Below, in pieces: positions 16,501 through 22,296 of a DNA stretch of 30,864 bases. The DNA is from Spartobacteria bacterium (GTDB taxonomy: Bacteria; Verrucomicrobiota; Verrucomicrobiia; Chthoniobacterales; UBA10450). Position 1 is the first letter of the stretch, and each line of letters starts with the position of its first letter. The stretch spans positions 1 to 30,864 of the forward strand of contig JAJPJU010000073.1 of NCBI GenBank assembly GCA_021324035.1. Reading direction: 5' to 3'. The position numbers and the translations under genes were made by a program. The notes beneath the pieces are model-generated. The model searched no databases. It was not told where the DNA came from and was given only the letters and a program-made list of their open reading frames with translations.

Positions 16501-16627
16501 AGACCGCGGTCAGGACAAAAAACAAATACGCGACGCGTCGTTGCCGGATTCCAACGAGTAGATGCCGCAGAGCCATGACGATGGACGCTCCAATCAACGT
16601 CGCCCACATCGAAGTGACCCAGCTCAT
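13586..16627 (-). CDS. Histidine kinase with periplasmic ABC-substrate-binding-like sensor and three PAS domains
   Basis: Residues 1-45 are a hydrophobic segment paralogous to the start of the next kinase, running into AAGAEPKRVLIVHSF, which looks like the end of a signal peptide followed by strand 1 of an ABC-substrate-binding-like domain (PF04392 type, about 48-335). A transmembrane helix (about 363-387) leads to PAS-1 (400-515), PAS-2 (520-640) and PAS-3 (650-765). The HPK4 kinase core has His796 in IAHELNQPLSA, the N-box near Asn913 and GLGMGLAI. I chose the ATG at 16625-16627 because it matches the paralogue start; a GTG at 16702 would add 25 residues without any signal feature. The next kinase follows after 76 bp. 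The ligand is unknown; a small organic molecule is usual for this fold. Confidence 0.95.
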   Translation of the reverse strand: MSWVTSMWATLIGASIVMALRHLLVGIRQRRVAYLFFVLTAVCAAGAEPKRVLIVHSFSSEAPPFTVHSRAFETALVEKMGEPVDLDEVSLDMARYADREAQEGIVEYLRTRQARWQPDLVVPIGAPASIFVAEYRDRLFPKTPILYTSVDQRLLPTGALEKNAAYIGEVFDIPGLIEDMLKIAPRTKNIAVVVGATPLEQHWRDVFRRAAEPLASRINFIYLDDLSFDQMLERAASLPRDSYIFVLLLLRDSLGVTHNADEALKRLHEVAKAPINSIFEHQLGLGIVGGRLYQSERIGREAAEVAIRILHGEPASSFPPKIIEPLPPRYDWRELQKWSIDEKSLPAGSTILYRSPTVWEQYRNWILAGLSIFAVQALLIVGLVANLIKRHRAERSLIESEKRFQSTADAAPVMIWMAGPDKLCTFFNKAWLEFTGRKMELELGNGWSEGVHLDDFEKCLETYITAFDARKPFMMKYRLRRHDGEYRFITDSGVPRFGPRGNFRGYIGACVDVTDLLEQERKLHEFEERVTLAAETAHLGVWELNTETKELWVSDKVRELLQFQFEGPVTYAEFKDRVHPEDRAMTNAALERAIETQGGCEIEYRVLLPDGTVCWMSGRAHCVSDEKGNLTRLLGVSMDVTERKQAQELFQLATEAAPSGTILVDRQGRIVLVNAQTEKLFNYWRNELVGKSIDILVPDHVAPRHPAIRDKFFAAPKTMTLGAEREVVARRKDGSEFPVEIGLNPIKTPQGLLILATVVDISARKAAEAKARRQREQIDLLTRVSLLGEMTASIAHELNQPLSAIVSNANAGMRFIDKDKSDPETLREILVDVAADGRRANEIIRNVRNTIKKGGAIRQLISLNEVVANVAHMVQPDAAQHSCEVKTSLAKNLPAIEGDPTQIQQVLINLVSNAFEAMRHKPLNKRKVEVTTERSGDETIGVIVRDYGVGISGEARERLFEQFFSTREEGLGMGLAIVRSIIEAHGGTIEAENVKDGGARFHFVLPVSKEVLK

Positions 16628-16924
16628 AACGGGAAAGTGAACAAGGAGTGAGGAACGAGAGGTCTGAACTGCGCGCAATTGATCGTCAAGATCGACAACC
16701 ACGACATGTGAATACGAAACGGGAATTCTGCGACGCGTAATGCAGCGCTAACTGGCCTCGCGCCCTGCCTGCCAAGGACGCGTGCCTCGGCCTGATCGTT
16801 CTTTATCAAGGGAACCGTACGTTTACCACCGATAAGCGGTGTTTGCGAAGCCAAGTTTTGTGACATTCAAGCGTGGACGCGCGATCGGGGTCAGCTCTTA
16901 GAAAGAGTTTGGCGAAATAGCCGC
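16628..16924. other. Intergenic stretch upstream of the kinase operon
   Basis: There are 297 bp without a convincing gene. An 80-codon minus-strand frame (16624-16866) has no recognisable product. The stretch should hold the promoter of the kinase operon, but I see no strong -35/-10 pair. A small hairpin CACCG-ATAAG-CGGTG lies near 16825-16840. The GACCTT motif found in other promoters of the window is absent here. Confidence 0.4.
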
Positions 16925-17488
16925 TTAACAGGCATGCGCAGGTGCGATCCCATTGATGCCACGCCATTGCCCCGAAACGGATTCCCGCGTGAGCGTGCGA
17001 GTTTCGGGTTGTGTGGTCCGCGCCGACAAACTAGCTCTGAACCAAAGTGCTGCAGCGCCGGAAAAAATAAGAAGCCCTGCTAGTATGAAAACCTTCACGA
17101 GCGTAAACACGATTCCCGCGATCGCGAACAGAACTGCAATCGCGCTTAGAAGATTGTGAGATGGGAGTGACACTCGCTTGCGCCGTATTGGGAGACCTTG
17201 TGCGATCCAGCCTTTCATGCCGCCCTCGACAACCTTCGCATTCACGTAACCTGATGCTCGAAGTATCCCGGTGGCGAGGCTCGCGCGGACCTGATCGTCG
17301 GAAACAACATAGACCTGCTCGTCTGTTCGACGATATCTGACAAAGCCTGTGGGCGACGCAAGTGTGGCAAACGGACGTGAACGCGCTCCAGGGATGTGCA
17401 TTTCGCGGAATTCCTTCCTCGGCCGGATGTCGATCAGATTCACCGGCTCATGATTCTCGATTAACGCCTCAAGCGTTTCACAATCCAT
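16925..17488 (-). CDS. Membrane-anchored rhodanese-like protein lacking the catalytic cysteine
   Basis: The N-terminal domain (about residues 1-100) is a rhodanese fold: VNLIDIRPRKEFREMHIPGA is the CH2A-type motif, and LRASGYVNAKVVEGGMKGW is the C-terminal part. At the active-site loop the sequence is VYVVSDDQVRAS, with serine where sulfurtransferases have cysteine, so classical thiosulfate or persulfide transfer is unlikely. Two hydrophobic helices follow (about 113-152), as in membrane rhodaneses of the YgaP type, and then a basic tail. I chose the ATG at 17486-17488 over a TTG at 17503. A copy of the GACCTTCGTC motif lies about 50 bp upstream. The role may be scaffold or sensing rather than catalysis; that is inference. 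Confidence 0.85.
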   Translation of the reverse strand: MDCETLEALIENHEPVNLIDIRPRKEFREMHIPGARSRPFATLASPTGFVRYRRTDEQVYVVSDDQVRASLATGILRASGYVNAKVVEGGMKGWIAQGLPIRRKRVSLPSHNLLSAIAVLFAIAGIVFTLVKVFILAGLLIFSGAAALWFRASLSARTTQPETRTLTRESVSGQWRGINGIAPAHAC

Positions 17489-17532
17489 TGTCTTCACGCC
17501 CAATGTTTTGCCTGAGCGTTGCTATCTCGCCT

Positions 17533-17546
17533 ATAGGACCTTCGTC
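17533..17546 (-). promoter_or_regulatory. AAGGTCYNAT motif, site 5, between rhodanese and secreted-protein genes
   Basis: The plus strand reads ATAGGACCTTCGTC, and the next base makes GGAC-CTTC-GTCC a small inverted repeat. It lies in a 123-bp divergent region, 45 bp from the rhodanese start and 66 bp from the secreted-protein start. Confidence 0.45.
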
Positions 17547-17611
17547 CAATGGAGTGAGACGCAAGGCCTCCCTATCTTAGCCGGTCAAGTAAAACTCGAA
17601 AAAGACACACT

Positions 17612-18052
17612 ATGAATCATTTAAAGAAAATCGGAATAATGTTGCTTGTCCTGGGCGTGATCACGGGATTCACTCAGGCGGCAAAGCAAGAACGGCCGGA
17701 CGCCACTTTGAAGTTAAGCGGCGGATCGGTCGCGGCGGGAATCGGTTTCAGTTGGGGCAGCGGAATTCTCACCTACAAAGGCAAAGAGTATCCCGTCAAG
17801 GTCAACGGGCTTTCGTTAGGCAAAGTTGGAATCAGCGGAGCCACTGCTACGGGTGAAGTTTATAACCTGAACCATCTTCACGACTTCGACGGCCATTACA
17901 ACGCTGCGGACGTGGGAATGACAATCGCCGGCGGCGGTACAGCCGCGGCCATGAAAAATCAGAACGGCGTGAGAGTCATTATCAACTCCACAAACCGCGG
18001 GCTTGATGTGACCATCGGCGGCAGCGGCGTCGACATGAAGCTAAAGAAATAA
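17612..18052 (+). CDS. Small secreted protein of a conserved Gly-rich family, 146 aa
   Basis: The protein has a signal peptide (MNHLKKIGIMLLVLGVITGFTQA, cleavage near residue 23), then a compact beta-rich domain with regularly spaced glycines: GGSVAAGIGFSWGSGILTYKG, EYPVKVNGLSLGKVGISG, VYNLNHLHDFDGHY and a C-terminal strand ending in Lys-Lys. I have the impression of a widespread exported family with the GSVAAGIGFSWGSG signature, possibly a DUF, but cannot name it with certainty. It is transcribed divergently from the rhodanese gene. A strong terminator follows 22 bp after the stop, so it is probably monocistronic. A periplasmic location is likely; the function is unknown. Confidence 0.75.
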   Translation: MNHLKKIGIMLLVLGVITGFTQAAKQERPDATLKLSGGSVAAGIGFSWGSGILTYKGKEYPVKVNGLSLGKVGISGATATGEVYNLNHLHDFDGHYNAADVGMTIAGGGTAAAMKNQNGVRVIINSTNRGLDVTIGGSGVDMKLKK

Positions 18053-18073
18053 TTCGAATAGCCACAAAAGGGT

Positions 18074-18104
18074 AGCGCGCCGTCGATAAGGCGGCGCGCT
18101 TTTT
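18074..18104 (+). terminator. Rho-independent terminator after the secreted-protein gene
   Basis: A perfect 9-bp GC-rich stem (AGCGCGCCG with CGGCGCGCT) has a 9-nt loop and is followed at once by a run of five T. It ends 52 bp after the stop codon at 18052. The T-run directly touches the ATG at 18105 of the next gene. Confidence 0.92.
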
Positions 18105-19325
18105 ATGACTGATGCCACATCATCGGCGGTTGGAGTTGCGGTCCTAGGTTCCGAAATTAGGACGCGAACGTCGGCGCGCTCGGTGTGGATTCGCGGCCCG
18201 CTCTGGGACGGTTTTTGGATGATGAGCGCGCTTTGGCTCGCGCCGATAGCTTTCTGGCTGGCCCGCGGACATACCGACCCCGAGTCGAGTCCTCTTGATT
18301 CACTCTATTTCGCGCTGACCGCGTTATTCTGGATTGGCCACCGGTTATGCAGCACTTACCTCGCCTATTGCACCGAGGCTTACCGGCCTCTCCTAAAAAC
18401 ACAACCCGTTCGCTTTGTCGTCCTGCCGCTTCTTATCACGATCGGCTGCTTCGGGATTTTTTTACCACCAGACTCAACGTTACCCTGGACGCGCGCGGAA
18501 CGATTGGTCGCGCTGGCAATTATTGATTATGCCTGGGTCACTTATCACTTTGCGGCCCAACACTTCGGCGCCCTGGCGCTCTACCGTTCGCGCACAGGTC
18601 GAAGCCGGTGCTTGCACACCAGGCGGGTTGATCGCCTGTTCGCGTTAGGTGTTGGTGGCGTTCTCGTTTTTGTTGCCGATCTTCTGGCCGGCGCAGTCAT
18701 CTATCAGGATGACTGGATGGATCGCTGGTCCTTCGCCCGCTGGATAGTATCCGGCCAGGACTGGATCCGGTTCGCCGGCTTTGCAGTGCTGATCATTTCC
18801 ACCGCAATCGCTGTCTACGCCGAAGTGCGGGCATCGCAATTCTCATTGCCGCGCTTATTATATATGATCGGCCTCGCGGTGATGGTCGGCATTGCGCTTC
18901 AGCCGCGCAGTTTGTTCCTGTTCCTGGTAATCTGGACCTCACAACACTGGATCGTCGCCACCGGCCTCGCATCGCAAACGCCGCGGACAGAGTTGAAACC
19001 TTCACGCGGTGTGCCTCGCAGAATACTCCATGAGTTAAACAGCCGGCCGTGGGCAGTTGTGCTTCTTCTAACTGTCCTGTCGGTGATCTTACTGCCGATC
19101 TTTGAGATCGAAGCTAATCGCGAGACTGGAACTTATTACGGAGATCGAATTTTCGGCGCGATCGCAGTTCAACTCCGTACCTCATCGTGGGTCCCGGCCT
19201 TGGTGGCGGTCGGTTTTGCTACTGGATTTATCCATTACCTGCTCGATCGAAGCATTTACCGGATGTCGGATCCTGCGGTGCGGGCAGCAGCGGGCGGCTT
19301 ACTTTCTAACCTGGACAAGATCTGA
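18105..19325 (+). CDS. Polytopic membrane protein of unknown function, 406 aa
   Basis: About nine or ten hydrophobic helices span the protein. Conserved-looking polar residues sit in or near the membrane: ALFWIGHRLCSTYLAY, YAWVTYHFAAQHFGALALYR, VIWTSQHWIVATGL and GFIHYLLDRSIYRM. The recurring histidines (HFAAQHFG, QHW, IHY) could bind a metal, and the pattern faintly recalls Brp/Blh-like membrane oxygenases, but I cannot support that assignment. The first ATG lies immediately after the T-run of the preceding terminator, so there is no room for a leader or ribosome binding site. An in-frame GTG at 18183 (residue 27) is an alternative start and leaves the first helix intact. The gene ends 70 bp before the peptidoglycan-binding gene. 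Confidence 0.8.
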   Translation: MTDATSSAVGVAVLGSEIRTRTSARSVWIRGPLWDGFWMMSALWLAPIAFWLARGHTDPESSPLDSLYFALTALFWIGHRLCSTYLAYCTEAYRPLLKTQPVRFVVLPLLITIGCFGIFLPPDSTLPWTRAERLVALAIIDYAWVTYHFAAQHFGALALYRSRTGRSRCLHTRRVDRLFALGVGGVLVFVADLLAGAVIYQDDWMDRWSFARWIVSGQDWIRFAGFAVLIISTAIAVYAEVRASQFSLPRLLYMIGLAVMVGIALQPRSLFLFLVIWTSQHWIVATGLASQTPRTELKPSRGVPRRILHELNSRPWAVVLLLTVLSVILLPIFEIEANRETGTYYGDRIFGAIAVQLRTSSWVPALVAVGFATGFIHYLLDRSIYRMSDPAVRAAAGGLLSNLDKI

Positions 19326-19384
19326 CTCAAGAAAACCAAGGGATGGTGGGCATCCAGGTTCTTGCTCGCGGAGCTTTCAATCAA

Positions 19385-19390
19385 AAGGAG
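19385..19390 (+). promoter_or_regulatory. Ribosome binding site AAGGAG deciding the start at 19396
   Basis: AAGGAG lies 5 nt before the ATG at 19396. The same frame is open back to 19102 inside the previous gene, but this site and the signal peptide fix the start here. Confidence 0.8.
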
Positions 19391-19395
19391 CTCTT

Positions 19396-20448
19396 ATGAA
19401 AACAAAGTTAATTGCAGCGGTTGCGGTAATATCGGCGGCGGTTCTGTCGTTCACCGCACCTTCAGTCTTCGCTGGCAAAGGCCATGGCAGCGGCGGCTTT
19501 TCTGGCGTTTCAGGCGCAGGTCATGGACGCGGAAGCTCAGGATACAGTTCCGGCTTCAGTGGATACAGCAAAGGCTTCTCGAATCATGGATACTCAGGAG
19601 GGCTAAAAGGCTACACCGGCGGTGGACTCGGTCGAGTCTATAGCGGTTATGGGCAAAAAGCCTATTCATCCCCCAAGTCATATTCAAATCGCATCCACAG
19701 CTCGTATCCCGCTAATCGAACTGTAGGAGCCGGGAAAAATTACTATTCGTCTCAGAAATCCTACGGACAACAGTTCAAACGAGGTCAGTCCGCAACAAAT
19801 CAGACGAATCGGATTGCCAAGAACAGTCAGTTCCAGGGTGCCTACGGCAATCGGGCCGTTCAACACGGTGCCAAAGCAGGGTTCGTCGGCAAGCAGAATC
19901 AAAATCTGACGACCCGCGACGGCAAAAATCATCCGGGAAACTGGGCCCGCAACAATCTGAAAAATCAAAACCGGTTCAACGGCCAAACTCAGGACAAACT
20001 GCGCAATTGGCAGGGACATAAGTCCAGCTTCGCCGAGGCGAAGCAACGTCATCATGGCGATCACGACGGTGATCATCATGATCACAATGGACATCACCAC
20101 CATCACGATCACGATTGGTGGCATAACCATTGCGGCGCCATCATTGTAGTGGGCGGTGGTTGGTGGGGATGGTGGGACGGTTGGTGGTACCCGGCATGGG
20201 GATACGATCCATACTATTCCTATTACGCTTATGATGGACCCATCTATGGTTATGGTGGTCTTGCTCCGGATGAGGTAACTGCCAACGTCCAAAGTGAGCT
20301 ACAAAACCTCGGATACTACTCCGGCACGGTCGACGGAGTCCTTGGCCCGCAAACCCAGGAAGCCCTGCACCGTTATCAACGGGATCGCGGCTTGCCGGTC
20401 ACCGGAGCCATCGACGCGGAGACAGTTAGTTCACTTGGTTTAAGTTAG
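19396..20448 (+). CDS. Exported Gly/Tyr/His/Trp-rich protein with C-terminal peptidoglycan-binding domain, 350 aa
   Basis: The protein has a signal peptide cleaved near residue 26 (SVFA-GK). It then shows a Gly/Ser/Tyr-rich region of loose YSSGFSGYSKGF repeats (about 28-100), an Asn/Gln/Lys-rich region (100-215), a histidine/aspartate cluster (residues 219-245, with HHHHHDHDWWHNH), a Trp/Gly/Tyr-rich stretch (241-288, GWWGWWDGWW) and a PF01471-type peptidoglycan-binding domain (about 293-347: LQNLGYYSGTVDGVLGPQTQEAL). The start is set by AAGGAG. The C-terminal domain would attach it to the cell wall. The His/Asp cluster may bind Zn, Ni or Cu, and the aromatic stretch may drive self-assembly; both are inference. 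A strong hairpin follows the stop. Confidence 0.88.
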   Translation: MKTKLIAAVAVISAAVLSFTAPSVFAGKGHGSGGFSGVSGAGHGRGSSGYSSGFSGYSKGFSNHGYSGGLKGYTGGGLGRVYSGYGQKAYSSPKSYSNRIHSSYPANRTVGAGKNYYSSQKSYGQQFKRGQSATNQTNRIAKNSQFQGAYGNRAVQHGAKAGFVGKQNQNLTTRDGKNHPGNWARNNLKNQNRFNGQTQDKLRNWQGHKSSFAEAKQRHHGDHDGDHHDHNGHHHHHDHDWWHNHCGAIIVVGGGWWGWWDGWWYPAWGYDPYYSYYAYDGPIYGYGGLAPDEVTANVQSELQNLGYYSGTVDGVLGPQTQEALHRYQRDRGLPVTGAIDAETVSSLGLS

Positions 20449-20463
20449 GTTGAAAGTCAGCTC

Positions 20464-20489
20464 GCAGCGCGGCGATTCCGTCGCGCTGC
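20464..20489 (+). terminator. GC-rich hairpin after the peptidoglycan-binding gene
   Basis: Arms of 11 nt (GCAGCGCGGCG and CGTCGCGCTGC, one G-T pair) enclose a 4-nt loop ATTC, starting 15 nt after the stop. There is no T-run, so it may be a transcript-stabilising or Rho-assisted 3-prime hairpin rather than a classical terminator. Confidence 0.5.
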
Positions 20490-20589
20490 CGGAACACAGG
20501 CTTCGGAGCAAACAATGCGCGACTTTTCCGGGGCGCTTCCGGGATCACACAGAAGTTGATGGCTGAAAGTTGATAGTTGATGGTTGGAC

Positions 20590-20877
20590 ATGTGTCGTGC
20601 CATCAAAACCCTGCATAATTTTTCGCCGCCCGCTACCGAAGACGAGGTGCGGGCCTCGTCGCTGCAATTTGTTCGCAAACTCTGCGGATTTACCAAGCCG
20701 TCGCAAGCGAACGAAATTGCATTCAATCGCGCCGTCGATGAAGTCGCTCACGCCGCGCATCACTTGCTTGAAGCATTGGTCACCAACGCACCGGCCCGGA
20801 ATCGGGAGGCGGAGGCAGCCAAGGCGAAGGCGCGATCGGCGAAAAGGTTCGCAACGCCGAATGGCATTGCCGCATAA
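20590..20877 (+). CDS. DUF2277 family protein, 95 aa
   Basis: The protein begins MCRAIKTLHNFSPPATEDEV and continues RASSLQFVRKLCGFTKPS, the strongly conserved DUF2277 pattern (MCR.IK.L.NF.PPAT). A helical stretch and a basic tail (PARNREAEAAKAKARSAKRF) follow, with full family length. The ATG at 20590 is the family start; a TTG at 20584 in the same frame is rejected. The conserved Cys2 and early basic residues suggest metal or nucleic-acid binding, but no function is established to my knowledge. A repeat-containing spacer of 93 bp separates it from the beta-propeller gene, which runs in the same direction. Confidence 0.93.
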   Translation: MCRAIKTLHNFSPPATEDEVRASSLQFVRKLCGFTKPSQANEIAFNRAVDEVAHAAHHLLEALVTNAPARNREAEAAKAKARSAKRFATPNGIAA

Positions 20878-20883
20878 TTCATT

Positions 20884-20956
20884 GTCCACAGATTTCGCAG
20901 ATTGGGGAGACCAAAAACTTCGCAGAAAAAATCTGTGTAAATCTGTGCAATCTGTG
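20884..20956. repeat. Intergenic inverted repeat of the CACAGATTTCGCAGATT type
   Basis: The left arm CACAGATTTCGCAGATT (20887-20903) pairs with the right arm AATCTGTGCAATCTGTG (20940-20956), 15 of 17 positions complementary. An extra AATCTGTG sits at 20930-20937. The first 20 bases of the element (20884-20903) recur exactly at 24297-24316. This looks like a dispersed noncoding repeat filling the spacer before the beta-propeller gene. Confidence 0.75.
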
Positions 20957-20970
20957 AAAGAAAATTCTTT

Positions 20971-22140
20971 ATGAGCGGAATACGAGTCTTGGCTGGGACA
21001 CGAAAAGGAGCATTCATCCTGACGTCGGACGAGAAACGGAAAAACTGGAAAGTGGACGGACCGCACTTTGCCGGCTGGGAAATTTATCACATGAAAGGTT
21101 CGCCGGTTGATTCAAACCGGATTTACGCATCCCAAACCAGCGCCTGGTTCGGACAAATCATTCAGCGGTCGGACGACGGCGGTAAAACTTGGAACACGCC
21201 GGGAACGAGCGAAGAAGATTTGCGCGGGTCCGATGGAATGCCGAAGGGCGGCGCGAGCAACGATTTTCGTTACGACGGCATTCCCGGGACCCATCAATGG
21301 TACGACGGAACTCAGCATCCGTGGGAATTCAAAAGGGTCTGGCATCTCGAACCGGCGTTCGATTCGCCCGATCACGTTTACGCCGGCGTGGAAGACGCGG
21401 CATTGTTCGAATCTAAAGATGGCGGCAAGACCTGGAACGAACTCTCCGGTCTCCGCCAACACGATACCGGTCCGCGCTGGCAACCCGGCGCCGGTGGAAT
21501 GTGTCTGCACACGATCCTGATCAATCCAAAAAATCAAAAGCAGATTTTCGTGGCGATTTCCGCGGCTGGTGCGTTTCGTACGGATGACGGCGGAAAAACC
21601 TGGAAACCGATCAACAAGGGACTCGTTTCGAATTTCATGCCGGATCCGAAGGCCGAGGTTGGACATTGCGTGCATCGGATCGCGTTCCACCCATCAAAGC
21701 CAACCACGTTATTCATGCAAAAACACTGGGACGTAATGCGGAGCGACGACAGCGGCGATTCCTGGAAAGAAGTAAGTGACAATCTTCCGACCGATTTCGG
21801 ATTTCCCATCGATGTGCACGCGCACCAACCGGAAACGATTTACGTCGTCCCGATCAAGAGCGATTCCGAGCATTATCCGCTCGATGGCAAACTTCAGGTC
21901 TGGCGAAGTCGCACCGGTGGAAACAAATGGGAAGTGCTGACCAACGGGCTTCCGCAAAAAGATTGTTATGTCAATGTGCTCCGCGACGCGATGAGCGTGG
22001 ACTCGTGCGATTCATGCGGGATTTACTTCGGGACAACAGGTGGCCAGATCTATTGCTCCGCCGATTCCGGTGACAGTTGGAACGCGATCGTGCGCGATCT
22101 GCCGGCTGTGCTTTCGGTCGAAGTTCAGACACTGAAGTAA
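20971..22140 (+). CDS. Asp-box (BNR) beta-propeller protein, sialidase/sortilin-like fold, 389 aa
   Basis: The protein is built from Asp-box repeats: SDDGGKTW at 67-74, SKDGGKTW at 148-155, TDDGGKTW at 204-211, SDDSGDSW at 258-265, SRTGGNKW at 313-320 and SADSGDSW at 363-370. This implies a six- or seven-bladed propeller of the sialidase/VPS10 kind. There is no signal peptide or membrane segment, so it is probably cytoplasmic, unlike secreted sialidases. I see no clear catalytic Arg triad, so glycosidase activity is not supported. A MoaD/ThiS-like gene follows on the same strand and a DUF2277 gene precedes it. From memory the propeller and MoaD-like genes are neighbours in other soil bacteria, suggesting joint function. 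Confidence 0.9.
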   Translation: MSGIRVLAGTRKGAFILTSDEKRKNWKVDGPHFAGWEIYHMKGSPVDSNRIYASQTSAWFGQIIQRSDDGGKTWNTPGTSEEDLRGSDGMPKGGASNDFRYDGIPGTHQWYDGTQHPWEFKRVWHLEPAFDSPDHVYAGVEDAALFESKDGGKTWNELSGLRQHDTGPRWQPGAGGMCLHTILINPKNQKQIFVAISAAGAFRTDDGGKTWKPINKGLVSNFMPDPKAEVGHCVHRIAFHPSKPTTLFMQKHWDVMRSDDSGDSWKEVSDNLPTDFGFPIDVHAHQPETIYVVPIKSDSEHYPLDGKLQVWRSRTGGNKWEVLTNGLPQKDCYVNVLRDAMSVDSCDSCGIYFGTTGGQIYCSADSGDSWNAIVRDLPAVLSVEVQTLK

Positions 22141-22142
22141 AG

Positions 22143-22291
22143 GCAAATTCGAATATCCAAATTCGAAATCCGAAACAAATTCGAATGACGAAAGAAGACA
22201 AAAAGGAAACAGGTCGCATTTCGCATTTGCTGATTTCGAGATTCGAATTTTGGGTTTGTTTCGATATTCGGTATTCGGATTTCGGATTTTA
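22143..22291. repeat. Long imperfect inverted repeat of AATTCGAAATCCGAA type
   Basis: The spacer between the propeller and MoaD-like genes is AT-rich. Its left half (AAATTCGAATATCC, AATTCGAAATCCGAAAC) is roughly complementary to its right half (GTTTGTTTCGATATTCGG, TATTCGGATTTCGGATTTT). It contains many TTCGAAT and ATTCGG units and codes for nothing convincing. It appears to be another dispersed repeat family and ends a few bases before the ATG at 22297. Confidence 0.6.
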
Positions 22292-22296
22292 AGAAC

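Noticed and set aside
19102..19395. Upstream extension of the peptidoglycan-binding protein frame
   Set aside because: It overlaps the end of the polytopic membrane protein gene; a clear ribosome binding site and signal peptide place the start at 19396.
19684..20292. 202-codon minus-strand frame rich in Ile, Val and Met opposite the His/Trp-rich gene
   Set aside because: It mirrors the repetitive composition of the real gene (His codons read as Met and Val on the other strand), so the apparent membrane protein is an artefact.
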